From Photobacterium jeanii (GTDB taxonomy: Bacteria; Pseudomonadota; Gammaproteobacteria; Enterobacterales; Vibrionaceae): a stretch of 64,000 nt of DNA. The position numbers and the translations under genes are program-made. The notes under the pieces are model-generated. The model was not told the origin of the DNA and ran no database searches. It saw only the letters and a list, made by a program, of their open reading frames with translations. This document shows positions 1 through 10,391 of the stretch, one piece after another (the first letter of the stretch is position 1; each line of letters begins with the position of its first letter). The stretch is from NCBI RefSeq assembly GCF_001650345.1, contig NZ_LVHF01000018.1:91041-155040 (forward strand). Reading direction: 5' to 3'.

Positions 1-1
1 A

Positions 2-1342
2 GTGCTGGTTAACGAAGGTTACCGTATCAGCGGCTCTGATATTGCACCGAATGCCGTGACCAATAGCCTGCAAAGCAAAGGGGCTGAAATCTTTTTCGGT
101 CATCAACAAGAAAACGTTGAAGGTGCGAGCGTGGTGGTTGTCTCAACCGCGATTTCACAGCAGAACCCTGAGCTTGTTGCCGCGCGTGAATTGCGTATTC
201 CTGTTGTTCGCCGTGCTGAAATGCTGGCAGAGCTAATGCGCTACCGCCATGGTATCGCGATTGCGGGTACCCACGGTAAAACCACTACAACGGCGCTGGT
301 GACTCAAATTTATTCTGAGGCAGGTCTTGATCCCACATTCGTTAATGGCGGTTTGGTGAAAAGTGCGGGCACCAATGCGCGTTTAGGCTGCAGCCGTTAT
401 CTGATTGCCGAAGCGGATGAAAGTGATGCGTCCTTCTTGCACCTTCAGCCGATGGTGAGTGTTGTGACCAATATCGAAGCGGATCACATGGAAACTTACG
501 GTGGTGATTTTGAAGTGTTGAAGCAAACCTTCATCGACTTTTTGCACAACCTACCATTCTACGGTTTAGCTGTGGTATGTATTGATGATCCTGTAGTACG
601 TGAATTATTACCACGTATTGGTCGTCAAGTGACGACGTACGGCTTCTCTGAAGATGCGGATGTTCGTCTACTGAACTACCGTCAGCAAGGCTCGCAAGGT
701 CAGTTTGTGATTGCGCGTGAAGGCAAGCCGGATCTTGAAATTACGCTTAACGTACCGGGTAAGCACAACGCATTGAATGCCACTGCCGCGGCAGCCGTCG
801 CAACCGAAGAAGGCATTGCAGACGAAGCCATCATCCGTGGTTTAGCGGAGTTCCAAGGCACGGGGCGTCGCTTCGATCACCTAGGTGAGTTCGAGAGCGG
901 TAACGGTAAAGTCATGTTAGTGGACGATTACGGTCATCACCCAAGCGAAGTCGATGTAACTATTCAAGCGGCTCGTGCTGGTTGGCCAGATAAGCGTCTA
1001 GTGATGATCTTCCAGCCGCATCGTTACAGTCGTACCCGTGACTTATATGAAGATTTTGCAAATGTGTTGGAACAAGTCGACGTGTTAGTGATGCTCGACG
1101 TGTACTCAGCGGGTGAAACTCCAATTGTTGGTGCGGATGGTCGTTCGCTATGTCGTACGATCCGTGGTCGCGGTAAGATCGACCCAATTTTTGTTCCAAC
1201 CATTGATGCTCTTCCTGCAGCTTTAGCGAACATTATTGGCGAAGATGACCTAGTGTTGACGCAAGGAGCGGGGGATGTTGGTAAAGTTGCCCGTCAACTC
1301 GCCGAAATGGAGTTAAATATTGCTGTTATGGGTGAAGCCTGA
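2..1342 (+). CDS. murC: UDP-N-acetylmuramate--L-alanine ligase, 5' end missing
   Basis: This enzyme adds L-alanine to UDP-MurNAc, the first step of the peptidoglycan stem peptide, in the cytoplasm. The window opens inside the gene: 446 codons are visible against about 485 in the family, so roughly the first 40 residues (the UDP-binding glycine loop) lie upstream, and the first GTG is an internal codon. The ATP-binding motif GTHGKTTT sits at fragment residues 89-96, a central segment reads [12 protein letters not shown], and [10 protein letters not shown] lies in the last third. It is followed by a 222-base gap and then ftsQ, with no ddl gene between, unlike the E. coli order. Confidence 0.97.
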   Translation: MLVNEGYRISGSDIAPNAVTNSLQSKGAEIFFGHQQENVEGASVVVVSTAISQQNPELVAARELRIPVVRRAEMLAELMRYRHGIAIAGTHGKTTTTALVTQIYSEAGLDPTFVNGGLVKSAGTNARLGCSRYLIAEADESDASFLHLQPMVSVVTNIEADHMETYGGDFEVLKQTFIDFLHNLPFYGLAVVCIDDPVVRELLPRIGRQVTTYGFSEDADVRLLNYRQQGSQGQFVIAREGKPDLEITLNVPGKHNALNATAAAAVATEEGIADEAIIRGLAEFQGTGRRFDHLGEFESGNGKVMLVDDYGHHPSEVDVTIQAARAGWPDKRLVMIFQPHRYSRTRDLYEDFANVLEQVDVLVMLDVYSAGETPIVGADGRSLCRTIRGRGKIDPIFVPTIDALPAALANIIGEDDLVLTQGAGDVGKVARQLAEMELNIAVMGEA

Positions 1343-1564
1343 TTTTTCTTAGTAAAAATCTAACGTTAGCGGGTTTATGATTACAGCAATTGCATTGCTG
1401 AAATAGATATGAACTCAGAGACAGCATGAAATTAACCAACAAATGTTGGAGAGTTAAGGGTTGGTCGGTATAATCGGTCAACTTTGCTCAAAAATCGTAT
1501 TTTAAAGTTGAATTAGTGTGGCTTTAATCGGTCAATACACTATGAGATCAGGTTTCGAGGCGAA

Positions 1565-2323
1565 ATGACGGATGTAGTCAAAAAAAGCGATCTTTTCATA
1601 ACGCCGTCACCGACTAAGCATTTTGGTGGCATCGCTTTTTTTATTGCCGTTATTGTTTTTATCGCATGGTTGCTTAATGCCGCCTTAAGCTGGATGACAG
1701 ATACCAATCGGATGCCGTTATCCCAGTTGGTGATCCAAGGGGAGTTAAAACATTTAACGACCGACGATGTCAGACAAGCGATTTTGCAGCTGGACCACTT
1801 GGGTACCTTTATGACTCAAGACATTGGTGAGCTGCAAGGTGCGTTGGAGTCGTTACCTTGGGTGGCACACGCATCGGTGCGTAAGCAGTGGCCTGAAACA
1901 GTAAAGGTTTACTTGCTTGAGCATCAGCCGGCGGCGATTTGGAATCAAAGCCATTTGGTGAACGAGCATGGCGATGTGTTTTATGCCGATGCGAGCCAAG
2001 TAGCCGATTTGCCACTAGTGAAGCTGGTGGGTCCGGAAGGTAGCAGTCCTCGTGTATTCGCTGCATTGAATGAAATGCAACCGAGGTTACAGCTTGCGGG
2101 ATTTGAAATTGATACGTTGATTTTAAACGAACGTCGAGCTTGGCGAGTCGAATTGACCAACGGGATTCGATTAGAGATTGGACGAAAGATGCGGATGGAG
2201 CGCTTAGAGCGATTCATCAACTTATTCCCAGAGTTAGAAGCTCAGGGTAAAGCCATCGCATACATCGATTTGCGGTACGATATCGGTGTAGCAGTGGGCT
2301 GGAAAACGGTTCCTGAAGAATAA
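1565..2323 (+). CDS. ftsQ: cell division protein FtsQ
   Basis: FtsQ is a bitopic divisome protein that links early ring proteins to FtsL/FtsB in the periplasm. The 252-residue product has a short basic cytoplasmic tail, one transmembrane segment at about residues 20-42, then a POTRA domain (from about residue 52, MPLSQLVIQGELKHLTTDDV) and the FtsQ beta domain. The ATG is preceded by GAGG at a suitable distance. It sits 12 bases before ftsA, as in the conserved dcw cluster, and is probably co-transcribed with ftsA and ftsZ. Length and position match the family well. Confidence 0.95.
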   Translation: MTDVVKKSDLFITPSPTKHFGGIAFFIAVIVFIAWLLNAALSWMTDTNRMPLSQLVIQGELKHLTTDDVRQAILQLDHLGTFMTQDIGELQGALESLPWVAHASVRKQWPETVKVYLLEHQPAAIWNQSHLVNEHGDVFYADASQVADLPLVKLVGPEGSSPRVFAALNEMQPRLQLAGFEIDTLILNERRAWRVELTNGIRLEIGRKMRMERLERFINLFPELEAQGKAIAYIDLRYDIGVAVGWKTVPEE

Positions 2324-2335
2324 GAGCGTGCGCGA

Positions 2336-3592
2336 ATGACGAAGGCGACAGATAAAAAACTCATAGTTGGCCTTGATATCGGTACTTCCAAAGTGTGTGC
2401 TTTGGTTGGGGAAGTGCTGCCTGACAGTAACGTTAACGTTATTGGTGTGGGGAGCAGCCCGTCTCGCGGAATGGATAAAGGCGGAGTCAATGATCTTGAG
2501 TCCGTGGTGAAGTCTGTTCAGCGCGCTGTCGATAAAGCGGCATTAATGGCAGATTGCGAGATTGATTCTGTCTACCTGTCGCTATCAGGCAAGCACATTC
2601 GTTGCCAAACAGAAAAAGGCATGGTGCCAATTTCTGATAAAGAGGTAACGCAAGATGACGTCGATAGTGTTATTCACACGGCGAAATCTGTAAAAATTAG
2701 TGACGAACACCGAACTTTACATGTAATTCCTCAGGAATTTGCTATTGATTATCAGGAGGGAATTAAAAACCCTGTTGGTTTATCAGGGGTACGCATGGAA
2801 GCAAGTGTTCATCTCATCACTTGTCACAACGACATGGCGCGTAACATTGTTAAGGCGGTTGAACGTTGTGGTCTAAAAGTGGATCAGCTTATTTTCTCTG
2901 GTCTAGCAGCTAGTCACGCGGTGCTTACAGCCGATGAGCGTGAATTGGGTGTCTGCGTAGTGGATATTGGTGGTGGTACCATGGATATCGCTTTCTGGAC
3001 TGGTGGCGCGCTGCGCCATGCTGAAGTGATCCCTTATGCGGGCAATGTGGTTACCAGCGACATTGCTTACGCCTTCGGCACCCCTCCGGGTGATGCGGAA
3101 GAAATTAAAGTTAAATATGGCTGTGCATTGAGCGAGCTTGTGAGCAAAGACGCTAAAGTTGATGTTCCAAGCGTGGGTGGGCGTCCACCTCGCAGCTTGC
3201 AGAGCCAGACATTAGCCGAAGTCATTGAACCTCGTTACAGCGAATTGCTGGGCTTGGTGAACCAAAGGCTAATCGAAATCCAAGAACAATTGCGTAATGC
3301 GGGCGTAAAACACCACTTAGCAGCAGGCATTGTTTTAACTGGTGGCGCGGCTCAAATTGAAGGCTTGAACGAATGCGCTGAACGTGTGTTCCAAAATCAA
3401 GTCCGCATTGGTCAGCCGCTGGAGCTGAGTGGATTAACAGATTATGTGCAAGCACCGCATTATGCGACAGCAGTGGGTTTGCTGCACTACGGTAAGGATA
3501 ATCAATCGTTTGACGATAACGATGTAGAACCAAAACGTTCAGTTTCGGGTCTATTATCTAAAGTTAGCGGTTGGTTTAAAAAAGAATTTTAA
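2336..3592 (+). CDS. ftsA: cell division actin-like protein FtsA
   Basis: FtsA is an actin-fold ATPase that tethers FtsZ filaments to the inner membrane and recruits later division proteins. The 418-residue product opens with the phosphate-1 motif GLDIGTSKVCALVGE, contains a second nucleotide loop VVDIGGGTMDIAFW, and ends with the amphipathic membrane-targeting helix GLLSKVSGWFKKEF. It begins 12 bases after ftsQ and is followed after 34 bases by ftsZ. No anomalies are visible. Confidence 0.98.
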   Translation: MTKATDKKLIVGLDIGTSKVCALVGEVLPDSNVNVIGVGSSPSRGMDKGGVNDLESVVKSVQRAVDKAALMADCEIDSVYLSLSGKHIRCQTEKGMVPISDKEVTQDDVDSVIHTAKSVKISDEHRTLHVIPQEFAIDYQEGIKNPVGLSGVRMEASVHLITCHNDMARNIVKAVERCGLKVDQLIFSGLAASHAVLTADERELGVCVVDIGGGTMDIAFWTGGALRHAEVIPYAGNVVTSDIAYAFGTPPGDAEEIKVKYGCALSELVSKDAKVDVPSVGGRPPRSLQSQTLAEVIEPRYSELLGLVNQRLIEIQEQLRNAGVKHHLAAGIVLTGGAAQIEGLNECAERVFQNQVRIGQPLELSGLTDYVQAPHYATAVGLLHYGKDNQSFDDNDVEPKRSVSGLLSKVSGWFKKEF

Positions 3593-3626
3593 AACCTGAT
3601 GCGAACAGGAATAACGGAGAGAACAA

Positions 3627-4832
3627 ATGTTTGAACCGATGATGGAAATCTCTGACGAAGCGGTAATTAAGGTCATTGGCGTTGGCGGCGGCGGCGGTAA
3701 TGCTGTCGATCACATGGTTCGTGAGTCAATTGAAGGTGTTGAGTTCATCACCGTTAATACAGATGCTCAAGCACTACGTAAATCGAGTGTGAGCACTGTG
3801 ATTCAAATTGGTGGCGATATCACTAAAGGTCTAGGTGCGGGTGCAAACCCACAAGTAGGTCGTGATTCAGCCCTAGAAGATCGTGAGTCAATCAAAGCAG
3901 AGCTTCAAGGCTCTGACATGATCTTTATCGCTGCGGGTATGGGCGGCGGTACTGGTACCGGTGCTGCTCCAATCATTGCGGAAGTGGCAAAAGAACTAGG
4001 TATTCTTACGGTAGCTGTGGTGACTAAACCATTTAGCTTCGAAGGTAAGAAGCGTATGGCATTTGCTGAGCAGGGTATCGAAGAGCTGTCTAAGCACGTT
4101 GACTCCCTAATCACAATTCCAAACGAAAAACTGCTGAAAGTACTTGGCCGTGGTATCACACTGCTAGACGCATTTGCAAAAGCAAATGACGTACTTAAGA
4201 ACGCAGTTCAAGGTATTGCCGAGCTAATCACTCGCCCTGGCATGATCAACGTCGACTTCGCGGACGTACGTACCGTAATGTCTGAAATGGGTCACGCAAT
4301 GATGGGTAGCGGTGTGGCTATCGGTGATGATCGTGCGGAAGAAGCGGCAGAAATGGCTATTTCAAGCCCACTTCTAGAAGATATCGACCTTGCTGGCGCA
4401 CGTGGTGTACTTGTTAACATCACCGCAGGCATGGACATGCGTCTAGACGAGTTTGAAACTGTGGGTAACACAGTGAAAGCATTTGCATCTGATAACGCTA
4501 CGGTTGTTATCGGTACGTCGCTAGACCCTGAAATGACTGACGAACTACGCGTAACAGTTGTTGCTACAGGTATTGGTAAAGAAAGCAAGCCAGATATCAC
4601 TTTGGTAACTAGCTCGACTAAACCAGCGCCTGCTGCGGTAACTCCAGCGCAAGAGAAACCAGCAGTTTCTGCGATTGAAGAGCAGCCAAAAGCAGCACCA
4701 CTTACGCAAGGTGGTGCAGTAGAGTCGCCTGCTTCATCGTCTTCTTCTGCTGCGACTGCGCCAAAACAGTCATCGCAAACTGAACACGATTATCTTGATA
4801 TTCCAGCATTTTTACGTCAGCAAGCAGATTAG
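3627..4832 (+). CDS. ftsZ: cell division tubulin homologue FtsZ
   Basis: FtsZ is the GTPase that polymerises into the division ring at midcell. The 401-residue product carries the tubulin signature GGGTGTG at residues 106-112, a variable Ala/Pro/Ser-rich linker from about residue 325, and the C-terminal peptide [14 protein letters not shown] that binds FtsA and ZipA. An AACGGAGAG ribosome site precedes the ATG. The gene ends before a bulged hairpin with a T tract, which partly separates it from lpxC. A ZapD gene, whose product bundles FtsZ, lies about 6 kb downstream. Confidence 0.99.
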   Translation: MFEPMMEISDEAVIKVIGVGGGGGNAVDHMVRESIEGVEFITVNTDAQALRKSSVSTVIQIGGDITKGLGAGANPQVGRDSALEDRESIKAELQGSDMIFIAAGMGGGTGTGAAPIIAEVAKELGILTVAVVTKPFSFEGKKRMAFAEQGIEELSKHVDSLITIPNEKLLKVLGRGITLLDAFAKANDVLKNAVQGIAELITRPGMINVDFADVRTVMSEMGHAMMGSGVAIGDDRAEEAAEMAISSPLLEDIDLAGARGVLVNITAGMDMRLDEFETVGNTVKAFASDNATVVIGTSLDPEMTDELRVTVVATGIGKESKPDITLVTSSTKPAPAAVTPAQEKPAVSAIEEQPKAAPLTQGGAVESPASSSSSAATAPKQSSQTEHDYLDIPAFLRQQAD

Positions 4833-4880
4833 TCGACGTAAATTGTTTGGGATATAACCAGATGAGTGGTAAGATGAGCC

Positions 4881-4919
4881 CCCATTGCCTATGATGTGAC
4901 AGGGTAATGGGTGTTTTTT
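4881..4919 (+). terminator. terminator or attenuator between ftsZ and lpxC
   Basis: A bulged stem (CCCATT at 4881-4886 with AATGGG at 4906-4911, extended inside by CCT/AGG) is followed by six T residues at 4914-4919. It lies 26 bases before the lpxC start, so it probably ends most division-cluster transcripts while allowing some read-through. The bulge makes it weaker than the other terminators in the window. Confidence 0.6.
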
Positions 4920-4945
4920 AGGCTTTCAAAGTTGAGAGAATATAG

Positions 4946-5863
4946 ATGATCAGACAACGTACATTGAAAAGCATTGTCCAAACTACTGGTGTGGGTCTTC
5001 ACTCTGGTCGTAAAGTCACGCTTATTCTACGCCCTGCAGCGGCGAATACGGGTGTGATCTACCGTCGTACTGACTTAAATCCACCAGTGGATTTCCCTGC
5101 TAACGCAGATTCAGTGCGCGATACTATGCTATGTACTGCCCTTGTGAATGACGAAGGCGTACGTATCTCAACGGTTGAGCACTTAAACGCGGCACTAGCA
5201 GGTATGGGTATCGATAACGTGATTATCGAAGTTGACGCACCTGAAATCCCAATTATGGATGGTAGCGCAAGCCCATTTATTTACTTGCTGCAATCTGCAG
5301 GTATCGAGACACTGAATGCGCCTAAGCGTTTTCTGCGTCTTAAGAAAACTGTTCGCGTCGAAGATGGCGATAAGTGGGCGGAACTGCGTCCATATAACGG
5401 TTTCCGCTTAGATTTTGCTATCGAATTTAATCACCCTGCGATTGAATCGGATCACCAGCGTTTATTGCTTGATTTCTCAAGCCAGTCGTTCGTGAAAGAC
5501 ATTAGTCGTGCGCGTACTTTCGGTTTCATGCGTGATATCGAATACCTACAGTCTCAAAACCTATGTTTGGGCGGTAGTTTCGATAATGCTATTGTGCTTG
5601 ATGAGTACCGCATTCTAAACGAAGATGGTCTTCGTTTTGATAACGAGTTAGTGACTCACAAAGTATTGGATGCCATCGGTGACCTATACATGTGTGGTCA
5701 CAATATTATCGGTGAAATGGCGGCGTATAAGTCAGGCCATGCACTGAATAATAAACTGCTTCGTGCAGTACTTGCTGACCAAGAAGCTTTCGAGTGGACG
5801 ACTTACCAAGATGAGAAAGATTCACCAGTGACACTGGCGCAGCCAGGCATGGTGTTGGCGTAA
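4946..5863 (+). CDS. lpxC: UDP-3-O-acyl-N-acetylglucosamine deacetylase LpxC
   Basis: LpxC performs the committed step of lipid A synthesis, zinc-dependent deacetylation of UDP-3-O-acyl-GlcNAc in the cytoplasm. The 305-residue product has the expected length. His79 in [12 protein letters not shown] and the later pair in [13 protein letters not shown] are the zinc ligands known for the family. The gene is at the end of the division cluster, directly after ftsZ, the usual gammaproteobacterial position. A strong bidirectional terminator follows. Confidence 0.98.
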   Translation: MIRQRTLKSIVQTTGVGLHSGRKVTLILRPAAANTGVIYRRTDLNPPVDFPANADSVRDTMLCTALVNDEGVRISTVEHLNAALAGMGIDNVIIEVDAPEIPIMDGSASPFIYLLQSAGIETLNAPKRFLRLKKTVRVEDGDKWAELRPYNGFRLDFAIEFNHPAIESDHQRLLLDFSSQSFVKDISRARTFGFMRDIEYLQSQNLCLGGSFDNAIVLDEYRILNEDGLRFDNELVTHKVLDAIGDLYMCGHNIIGEMAAYKSGHALNNKLLRAVLADQEAFEWTTYQDEKDSPVTLAQPGMVLA

Positions 5864-5884
5864 AGCCATCTCATACTCAGAATT

Positions 5885-5914
5885 AAAAAACGCCAGGCTA
5901 AGCCTGGCGTTTTT
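5885..5914. terminator. bidirectional terminator between lpxC and dciA
   Basis: A perfect 8-bp stem CGCCAGGC / GCCTGGCG with a TAA loop (5891-5909) is flanked by an A run on the left and a T run on the right, so it can end both lpxC and the convergent dciA transcripts. Confidence 0.9.
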
Positions 5915-5956
5915 GTATCTGTGATAAACAGAAATAAGAATATATTGCTGCTATGC

Positions 5957-6418
5957 TCAATCGTTTTTGCGTTTGTCGGCAAGAGCCGCAATGCGCTCAA
6001 GACGGGCTTTTATCTTATCTGGAGCTTGTTGCGCTGTGTGTAAAAGATACCCTGCTGCTTGGTTTGATATTGGCTTACGAACAATGTCTGGGGCTTTATG
6101 CTGTTGACGCTCAAAATCCGCCGCTAATGCAGGATTCACTTTCACTTCGATATTTTGCAGTTTAGGTAGGAGTTGTTCCCTAAGCTTGATGATCAGGCTG
6201 TTTCTTTCAAAGTTTAAGCGCATTGACCAACTGGCCGACGAAACTTCGATGATCAGCGTTTGCTGGCGGTAGTTACTGACGCGACAGTGGGCTGCACAGT
6301 TGAGGTGCTGCTTAACAGCATCATTGAGCTTGGCGAGGGCAATAGCACGTTGCTGAATATTGCCGAGCGTTGAATCATCCAACAAGCTAGCTGGGGTTTG
6401 TGGGCGATGATCTCTCAT
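5957..6418 (-). CDS. dciA: DUF721/DciA-family replicative helicase loader
   Basis: This 153-residue protein belongs to the DUF721 family, which in bacteria without DnaC/DnaI includes DciA, the loader or partner of the replicative helicase DnaB. The N-terminal half has the family KH-like pattern (LNDAVKQHLNCAAHCRVSNY, then IIEVSSASWSMRLNFER and LREQLLPKLQNIEVKV). The C-terminal third is charged and rich in Ala, Gln and Lys, consistent with the disordered tail reported for Vibrio DciA. It lies convergent with lpxC and divergent from secA, a position I recall for Vibrio dciA. The family is clear; the function rests on that homology and synteny. Confidence 0.85.
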   Translation of the reverse strand: MRDHRPQTPASLLDDSTLGNIQQRAIALAKLNDAVKQHLNCAAHCRVSNYRQQTLIIEVSSASWSMRLNFERNSLIIKLREQLLPKLQNIEVKVNPALAADFERQQHKAPDIVRKPISNQAAGYLLHTAQQAPDKIKARLERIAALADKRKND

Positions 6419-6878
6419 AGTCTAACTACCTGTGCTTTGCTTTTCGTGTCGCCCATTTTGGCGCTTAAACGCATCATTATTGTGGTCATGTCTCTAATTT
6501 TCGCATATGAAAACCAAGTCTCCAGCTTTAACCATAGGCGACCGCTGTAATATCGCTTATGATACCATCCTATCGGGTTCTCGGGAGTAGAATCATCTGC
6601 CCTTCATATACCATAAACAACGGTGTATTTTTCTTTTGATAGGGATACCGACTTCGGTGTTTAACCTATAGAATGACTTTGTTGCAGGGCAGCCCTTGAA
6701 ACTGACAAAAGCGCCTCAATATCATTAATTAAGCATTATCATTTTTGCCTAATTTAGCTTGCACGTTTGTGTGCTCGGGCTGTGTTGAGTTGGGATAGGA
6801 TATCCCCGTGGCAACCCAGATTCATTGATTCAGCAGCTTGGCGACTGGATCTATCTAACTTAGAGAAACGGCATCACC
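6419..6878. other. dciA-secA intergenic region, no gene seen
   Basis: These 460 bases separate divergent dciA and secA and must hold both promoters. I see no open frame resembling the SecM or VemP arrest peptides. A small dyad GGGATA-GGA-TATCCC lies at 6792-6806 in the probable secA leader, about 70 bases before the secA start. The remainder is AT-rich with no repeats I can support. Confidence 0.5.
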
Positions 6879-9605
6879 ATGTTATCAAAACTACTGACTA
6901 AAATTATCGGTAGCCGTAACGACCGCACTCTGCGTCGTTTGCGCAAAATCGTTGACCAAATCAATAAACTAGAACCGCAATTTGAAAGCCTACAGGACGA
7001 AGAACTAAAGGCGAAGACGGTCGAGTTCCGTGAGCGCTTAGAACAAGGTGAAACACTGGATCAACTGTTACCAGAAGCATTCGCAACCGTGCGTGAAGCG
7101 TCTAAGCGTGTGTACGGCATGCGTCACTTCGACGTACAGTTGATTGGTGGTATGGTTCTAAACAACTGCCAAATCGCGGAAATGCGTACAGGTGAAGGTA
7201 AAACACTAACAGCGACCCTTCCTGCTTACCTTAATGCCCTATCAGGCAAAGGTGTTCACATTGTAACAGTGAACGATTACCTAGCGTCGCGTGATGCCGA
7301 AACTAACCGTCCACTATTTGAATTCCTAGGTATGACTGTTGGCGTAAACGTGCCAAACATGCCGCCACAAGCAAAGAAAGAAGCGTACCAAGCAGACGTA
7401 CTGTACGGAACTAACAACGAATTTGGTTTCGATTACCTACGTGACAACATGGCATTCCGTGCTGAAGACCGTGTTCAACGTGAACGTTTCTTTGCTGTAG
7501 TCGATGAGGTGGATTCCATCCTAATCGATGAAGCGCGTACTCCGCTTATTATTTCAGGCCCAGCTGAAGACAGCTCAGAGCTTTACACTAAGATCAACAC
7601 TCTGATCCCGAACTTGGTTAAACAAGATCAAGAAGACAGTGAAGAGTACCGTGGTGACGGCCACTACACAGTTGATGAAAAATCTAAGCAAGCGCACCTG
7701 ACTGAAACGGGTCAAGAGTTTGTTGAAGAGTTACTACAACAAAATGGCTTGATGGAAGAAGGCGATACCCTGTATTCACCTGCGAACATCAGCTTGCTGC
7801 ACCATGTGAATGCCGCTCTACGTGCTCACGTACTGTTTGAGCGTAACGTAGACTACATCGTGAAAGACGATGAAGTGGTGATTGTCGACGAACATACAGG
7901 TCGTACTATGCCTGGTCGTCGTTGGTCTGAAGGTCTGCACCAAGCGGTTGAAGCGAAAGAAGGTGTGAAGATCCAGAATGAGAACCAAACGCTGGCATCG
8001 ATTACCTTCCAGAACTACTTCCGTCTGTATGAAAAACTGTCTGGTATGACAGGTACTGCAGATACTGAAGCATTCGAATTCCAATCTATCTATAACCTTG
8101 AAACTGTCGTGATCCCAACCAACAAACCAATGTTACGTGATGACATGGGTGACTTGGTTTACATGACCGAGCGTGAGAAGTTTGATGCGATTGCTGAAGA
8201 CATCAAAGAACGTGTTGAAAAAGGTCAGCCAGTACTAGTAGGTACCGTATCGATTGAAAAATCAGAGCTACTATCAAAAGCCCTGAAAAAAGACGGTATT
8301 AAACACCAAGTTCTGAATGCGAAGTTCCACGAAAAAGAAGCAGATATCGTTGCCAATGCGGGTCTTGCTGGTGCGGTAACTATCGCCACTAACATGGCTG
8401 GTCGTGGTACCGATATCGTACTGGGTGGTAACTGGCAAATGGAAGCCGCTCAATTAGAAGAGCCAACTGATGCACAATTGGCTGATCTGAAAGCGAAATG
8501 GCAAGAGCGCCATGACGCCGTGCTAGCTGCGGGCGGTCTACACATCATCGGTACAGAACGTCACGAATCTCGCCGTATCGATAACCAGCTACGTGGTCGT
8601 TCTGGTCGTCAAGGTGATGCTGGTTCATCTCGTTTCTACCTCTCTATGGAAGATGGTTTGATGCGTATCTTTGCATCTGATCGTGTTTCTAACATGATGA
8701 AGAAACTGGGTATGGAAGAAGGCGAAGCGATTGAGCATCCATGGGTTACCAAGGCGATTGAAAATGCTCAGCGTAAAGTGGAAGGCCGCAACTTCGATAT
8801 CCGTAAGCAGCTACTTGAATTCGATGACGTGGCGAACGATCAACGTAAAGTCGTTTACGAGCTTCGTGATGAGCTAATGAACGCTGAAGACATCAGTGAC
8901 ATGATTGGTCAAAACCACCGTGACGTGTTGTCTGCAGTATTCGAGCAATACGTGCCGCCTCAATCACTGGAAGAGATGTGGGATATTCAAGGTCTTGAAG
9001 AGCGCTTAAAAGCAGACTTCGATCTTGATCTACCAATTCAAGAGTGGTTAGACAGCGAAGAGAAGCTATACGAAGAAGCACTGCTTGAGCGTATCATTGA
9101 GCAAGGTGTTGCCATTTACCATCAGAAAGAAGAAGTGGTTGGCGCGCCAGTGCTACGTAACTTCGAGAAGACGGTTATGTTGCAAAACCTTGATATGCTT
9201 TGGAAAGAGCACTTGGCGGCAATGGATCACCTTCGTCAAGGTATCCACCTACGTGGCTATGCACAGAAGAACCCGAAACAAGAGTACAAGCGTGAATCGT
9301 TCGAGCTATTCGAAGAGATGCTTGAGAACTTGAAATCAGATGTGATTGCCGTATTGAGCCGTGTACGTGTTCAACAGCAAGAAGAAGTGGATCGCATTGA
9401 AGAAGAGCGTCGCCAGCAAGCAGAAGCGCTAGCTCGTCGTCAGCAATACCAGCACCAAAATGCGGAAAACCAACTTGCCGACGGTGAAGAGGAAGAGCAT
9501 GCTTCTGGTACCTTCCAGCGCGAAGAGCGTAAGGTTGGTCGTAATGAGCCTTGTCCTTGTGGTTCTGGCAAGAAATACAAACAGTGTCACGGTAAGATTA
9601 ACTAA
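6879..9605 (+). CDS. secA: protein translocase ATPase SecA
   Basis: SecA is the motor that drives unfolded preproteins through SecYEG. The 908-residue product is close to the E. coli length of 901. It has the Walker A segment [15 protein letters not shown] near residue 105, Walker [20 protein letters not shown], the NBD2 motif [16 protein letters not shown], the helical scaffold and wing domains, and a C-terminal zinc motif [14 protein letters not shown] that binds SecB. It is not preceded by a recognisable secM, so regulation in this organism is likely to differ from E. coli. A terminator follows the stop codon. Confidence 0.99.
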   Translation: MLSKLLTKIIGSRNDRTLRRLRKIVDQINKLEPQFESLQDEELKAKTVEFRERLEQGETLDQLLPEAFATVREASKRVYGMRHFDVQLIGGMVLNNCQIAEMRTGEGKTLTATLPAYLNALSGKGVHIVTVNDYLASRDAETNRPLFEFLGMTVGVNVPNMPPQAKKEAYQADVLYGTNNEFGFDYLRDNMAFRAEDRVQRERFFAVVDEVDSILIDEARTPLIISGPAEDSSELYTKINTLIPNLVKQDQEDSEEYRGDGHYTVDEKSKQAHLTETGQEFVEELLQQNGLMEEGDTLYSPANISLLHHVNAALRAHVLFERNVDYIVKDDEVVIVDEHTGRTMPGRRWSEGLHQAVEAKEGVKIQNENQTLASITFQNYFRLYEKLSGMTGTADTEAFEFQSIYNLETVVIPTNKPMLRDDMGDLVYMTEREKFDAIAEDIKERVEKGQPVLVGTVSIEKSELLSKALKKDGIKHQVLNAKFHEKEADIVANAGLAGAVTIATNMAGRGTDIVLGGNWQMEAAQLEEPTDAQLADLKAKWQERHDAVLAAGGLHIIGTERHESRRIDNQLRGRSGRQGDAGSSRFYLSMEDGLMRIFASDRVSNMMKKLGMEEGEAIEHPWVTKAIENAQRKVEGRNFDIRKQLLEFDDVANDQRKVVYELRDELMNAEDISDMIGQNHRDVLSAVFEQYVPPQSLEEMWDIQGLEERLKADFDLDLPIQEWLDSEEKLYEEALLERIIEQGVAIYHQKEEVVGAPVLRNFEKTVMLQNLDMLWKEHLAAMDHLRQGIHLRGYAQKNPKQEYKRESFELFEEMLENLKSDVIAVLSRVRVQQQEEVDRIEEERRQQAEALARRQQYQHQNAENQLADGEEEEHASGTFQREERKVGRNEPCPCGSGKKYKQCHGKIN

Positions 9606-9631
9606 TCGACTTATTGTGTAACATCAAAAAT

Positions 9632-9657
9632 AAAAGGTCGCAGTCGCGGCCTTTTTT
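9632..9657 (+). terminator. secA terminator
   Basis: Stem AAAGGTCGC / GCGGCCTTT (one T-G pair) around an AGTC loop, followed by a six-T tract at 9652-9657, 27 bases after the secA stop. Confidence 0.85.
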
Positions 9658-9693
9658 ATAACTAAAATCTCAAGTTAAAGTTAGAAAAGTCAG

Positions 9694-10092
9694 ATGGATA
9701 AGAAGCAACTTTGGATCTCTGCAGGGATCATTTTGAACGCTCAGCAAAATCAGGTGTTTATTACGCAGCGTGCGGCAAAAGCCCATAAAGGCGGTTTTTG
9801 GGAATTTGCTGGTGGTAAAGTCGAGCGCAATGAAACCGCTGAGCAAGCGGTCGTTCGTGAACTTCACGAAGAAGTCGGGATTGATGTGACGGGGCTTGAG
9901 CACTTTATGTCACTGTCCCATGACTACCCAGAGAAATCACTGAAGTTTGATTTCTTCTTGGTGACTAACTTCGAAGGTGAAGCTTTTGGTAAAGAAGGTC
10001 AGCCGGGCAAGTGGGTGGATATTGCGGCGCTAGAGCATGCGGACTTCCCTGAGGCGAATGCGGTGGTGTTGGATAAACTGAAACTACGCTAA
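9694..10092 (+). CDS. mutT: 8-oxo-dGTP diphosphatase MutT
   Basis: MutT hydrolyses oxidised 8-oxo-dGTP and prevents A:T to C:G transversions. The 132-residue product has a complete Nudix box at residues 41-63, with Glu47 and the REL-HEEVGI segment at 55-63. The segment PEKSLKFDFFLVTNFEGEAFGKEGQ matches the MutT core. It follows secA, as in many gammaproteobacteria, but a terminator lies between them, so it probably has its own promoter. It converges on yacG with a shared terminator. Confidence 0.95.
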   Translation: MDKKQLWISAGIILNAQQNQVFITQRAAKAHKGGFWEFAGGKVERNETAEQAVVRELHEEVGIDVTGLEHFMSLSHDYPEKSLKFDFFLVTNFEGEAFGKEGQPGKWVDIAALEHADFPEANAVVLDKLKLR

Positions 10093-10121
10093 GAAGCGAT
10101 TAGCGTATCCAAAGCAAAAGA

Positions 10122-10142
10122 AAAGGCGCATTGAGCGCCTTT
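10122..10142. terminator. bidirectional terminator between mutT and yacG
   Basis: Perfect stem AAAGGCGC / GCGCCTTT with an ATTGA loop, between the convergent stops of mutT and yacG. The A-rich left flank gives a T tract for the minus strand. Confidence 0.75.
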
Positions 10143-10176
10143 GTTATTATTTGTATTTTGATCAAAGCGATTGGGC

Positions 10177-10383
10177 TTAGTAACCCATATCCTCAGACCA
10201 GCCATCAGAGTCCGACATATCTGGTGCGCCTGGGATCGCTTTCTCTTCTTCAGCCCATTCACCTAAATCAATAAGCTGGCAGCGCTTAGAGCAAAAAGGG
10301 CGAAAAGCGCTGGTTTCATTCCATACAACCTCGGTTTGGCAGGTTGGGCATTTTACGATAGTAGGTGCACTTGATTGTGACAC
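10177..10383 (-). CDS. yacG: DNA gyrase inhibitor, zinc protein YacG
   Basis: YacG is a small zinc protein that binds the GyrB C-terminal domain and inhibits gyrase in vitro. The product has the four-cysteine site CPTC...CSKRC and the conserved [18 protein letters not shown] segment, and an acidic C-terminus ([11 protein letters not shown]). I chose the GTG at 10383 (68 residues, [13 protein letters not shown]): TGAGG stands six bases before it. The frame is open to a TTG at 10398, but that would overlap zapD and lacks a ribosome site. It follows zapD on the minus strand after 8 bases. Confidence 0.93.
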   Translation of the reverse strand: MSQSSAPTIVKCPTCQTEVVWNETSAFRPFCSKRCQLIDLGEWAEEEKAIPGAPDMSDSDGWSEDMGY

Positions 10384-10391
10384 GGCAAACC

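Noticed and set aside
5953..6165. 70-codon plus-strand open frame across dciA
   Set aside because: Antisense to dciA and overlapping the region after the lpxC terminator, with no supporting start signal.
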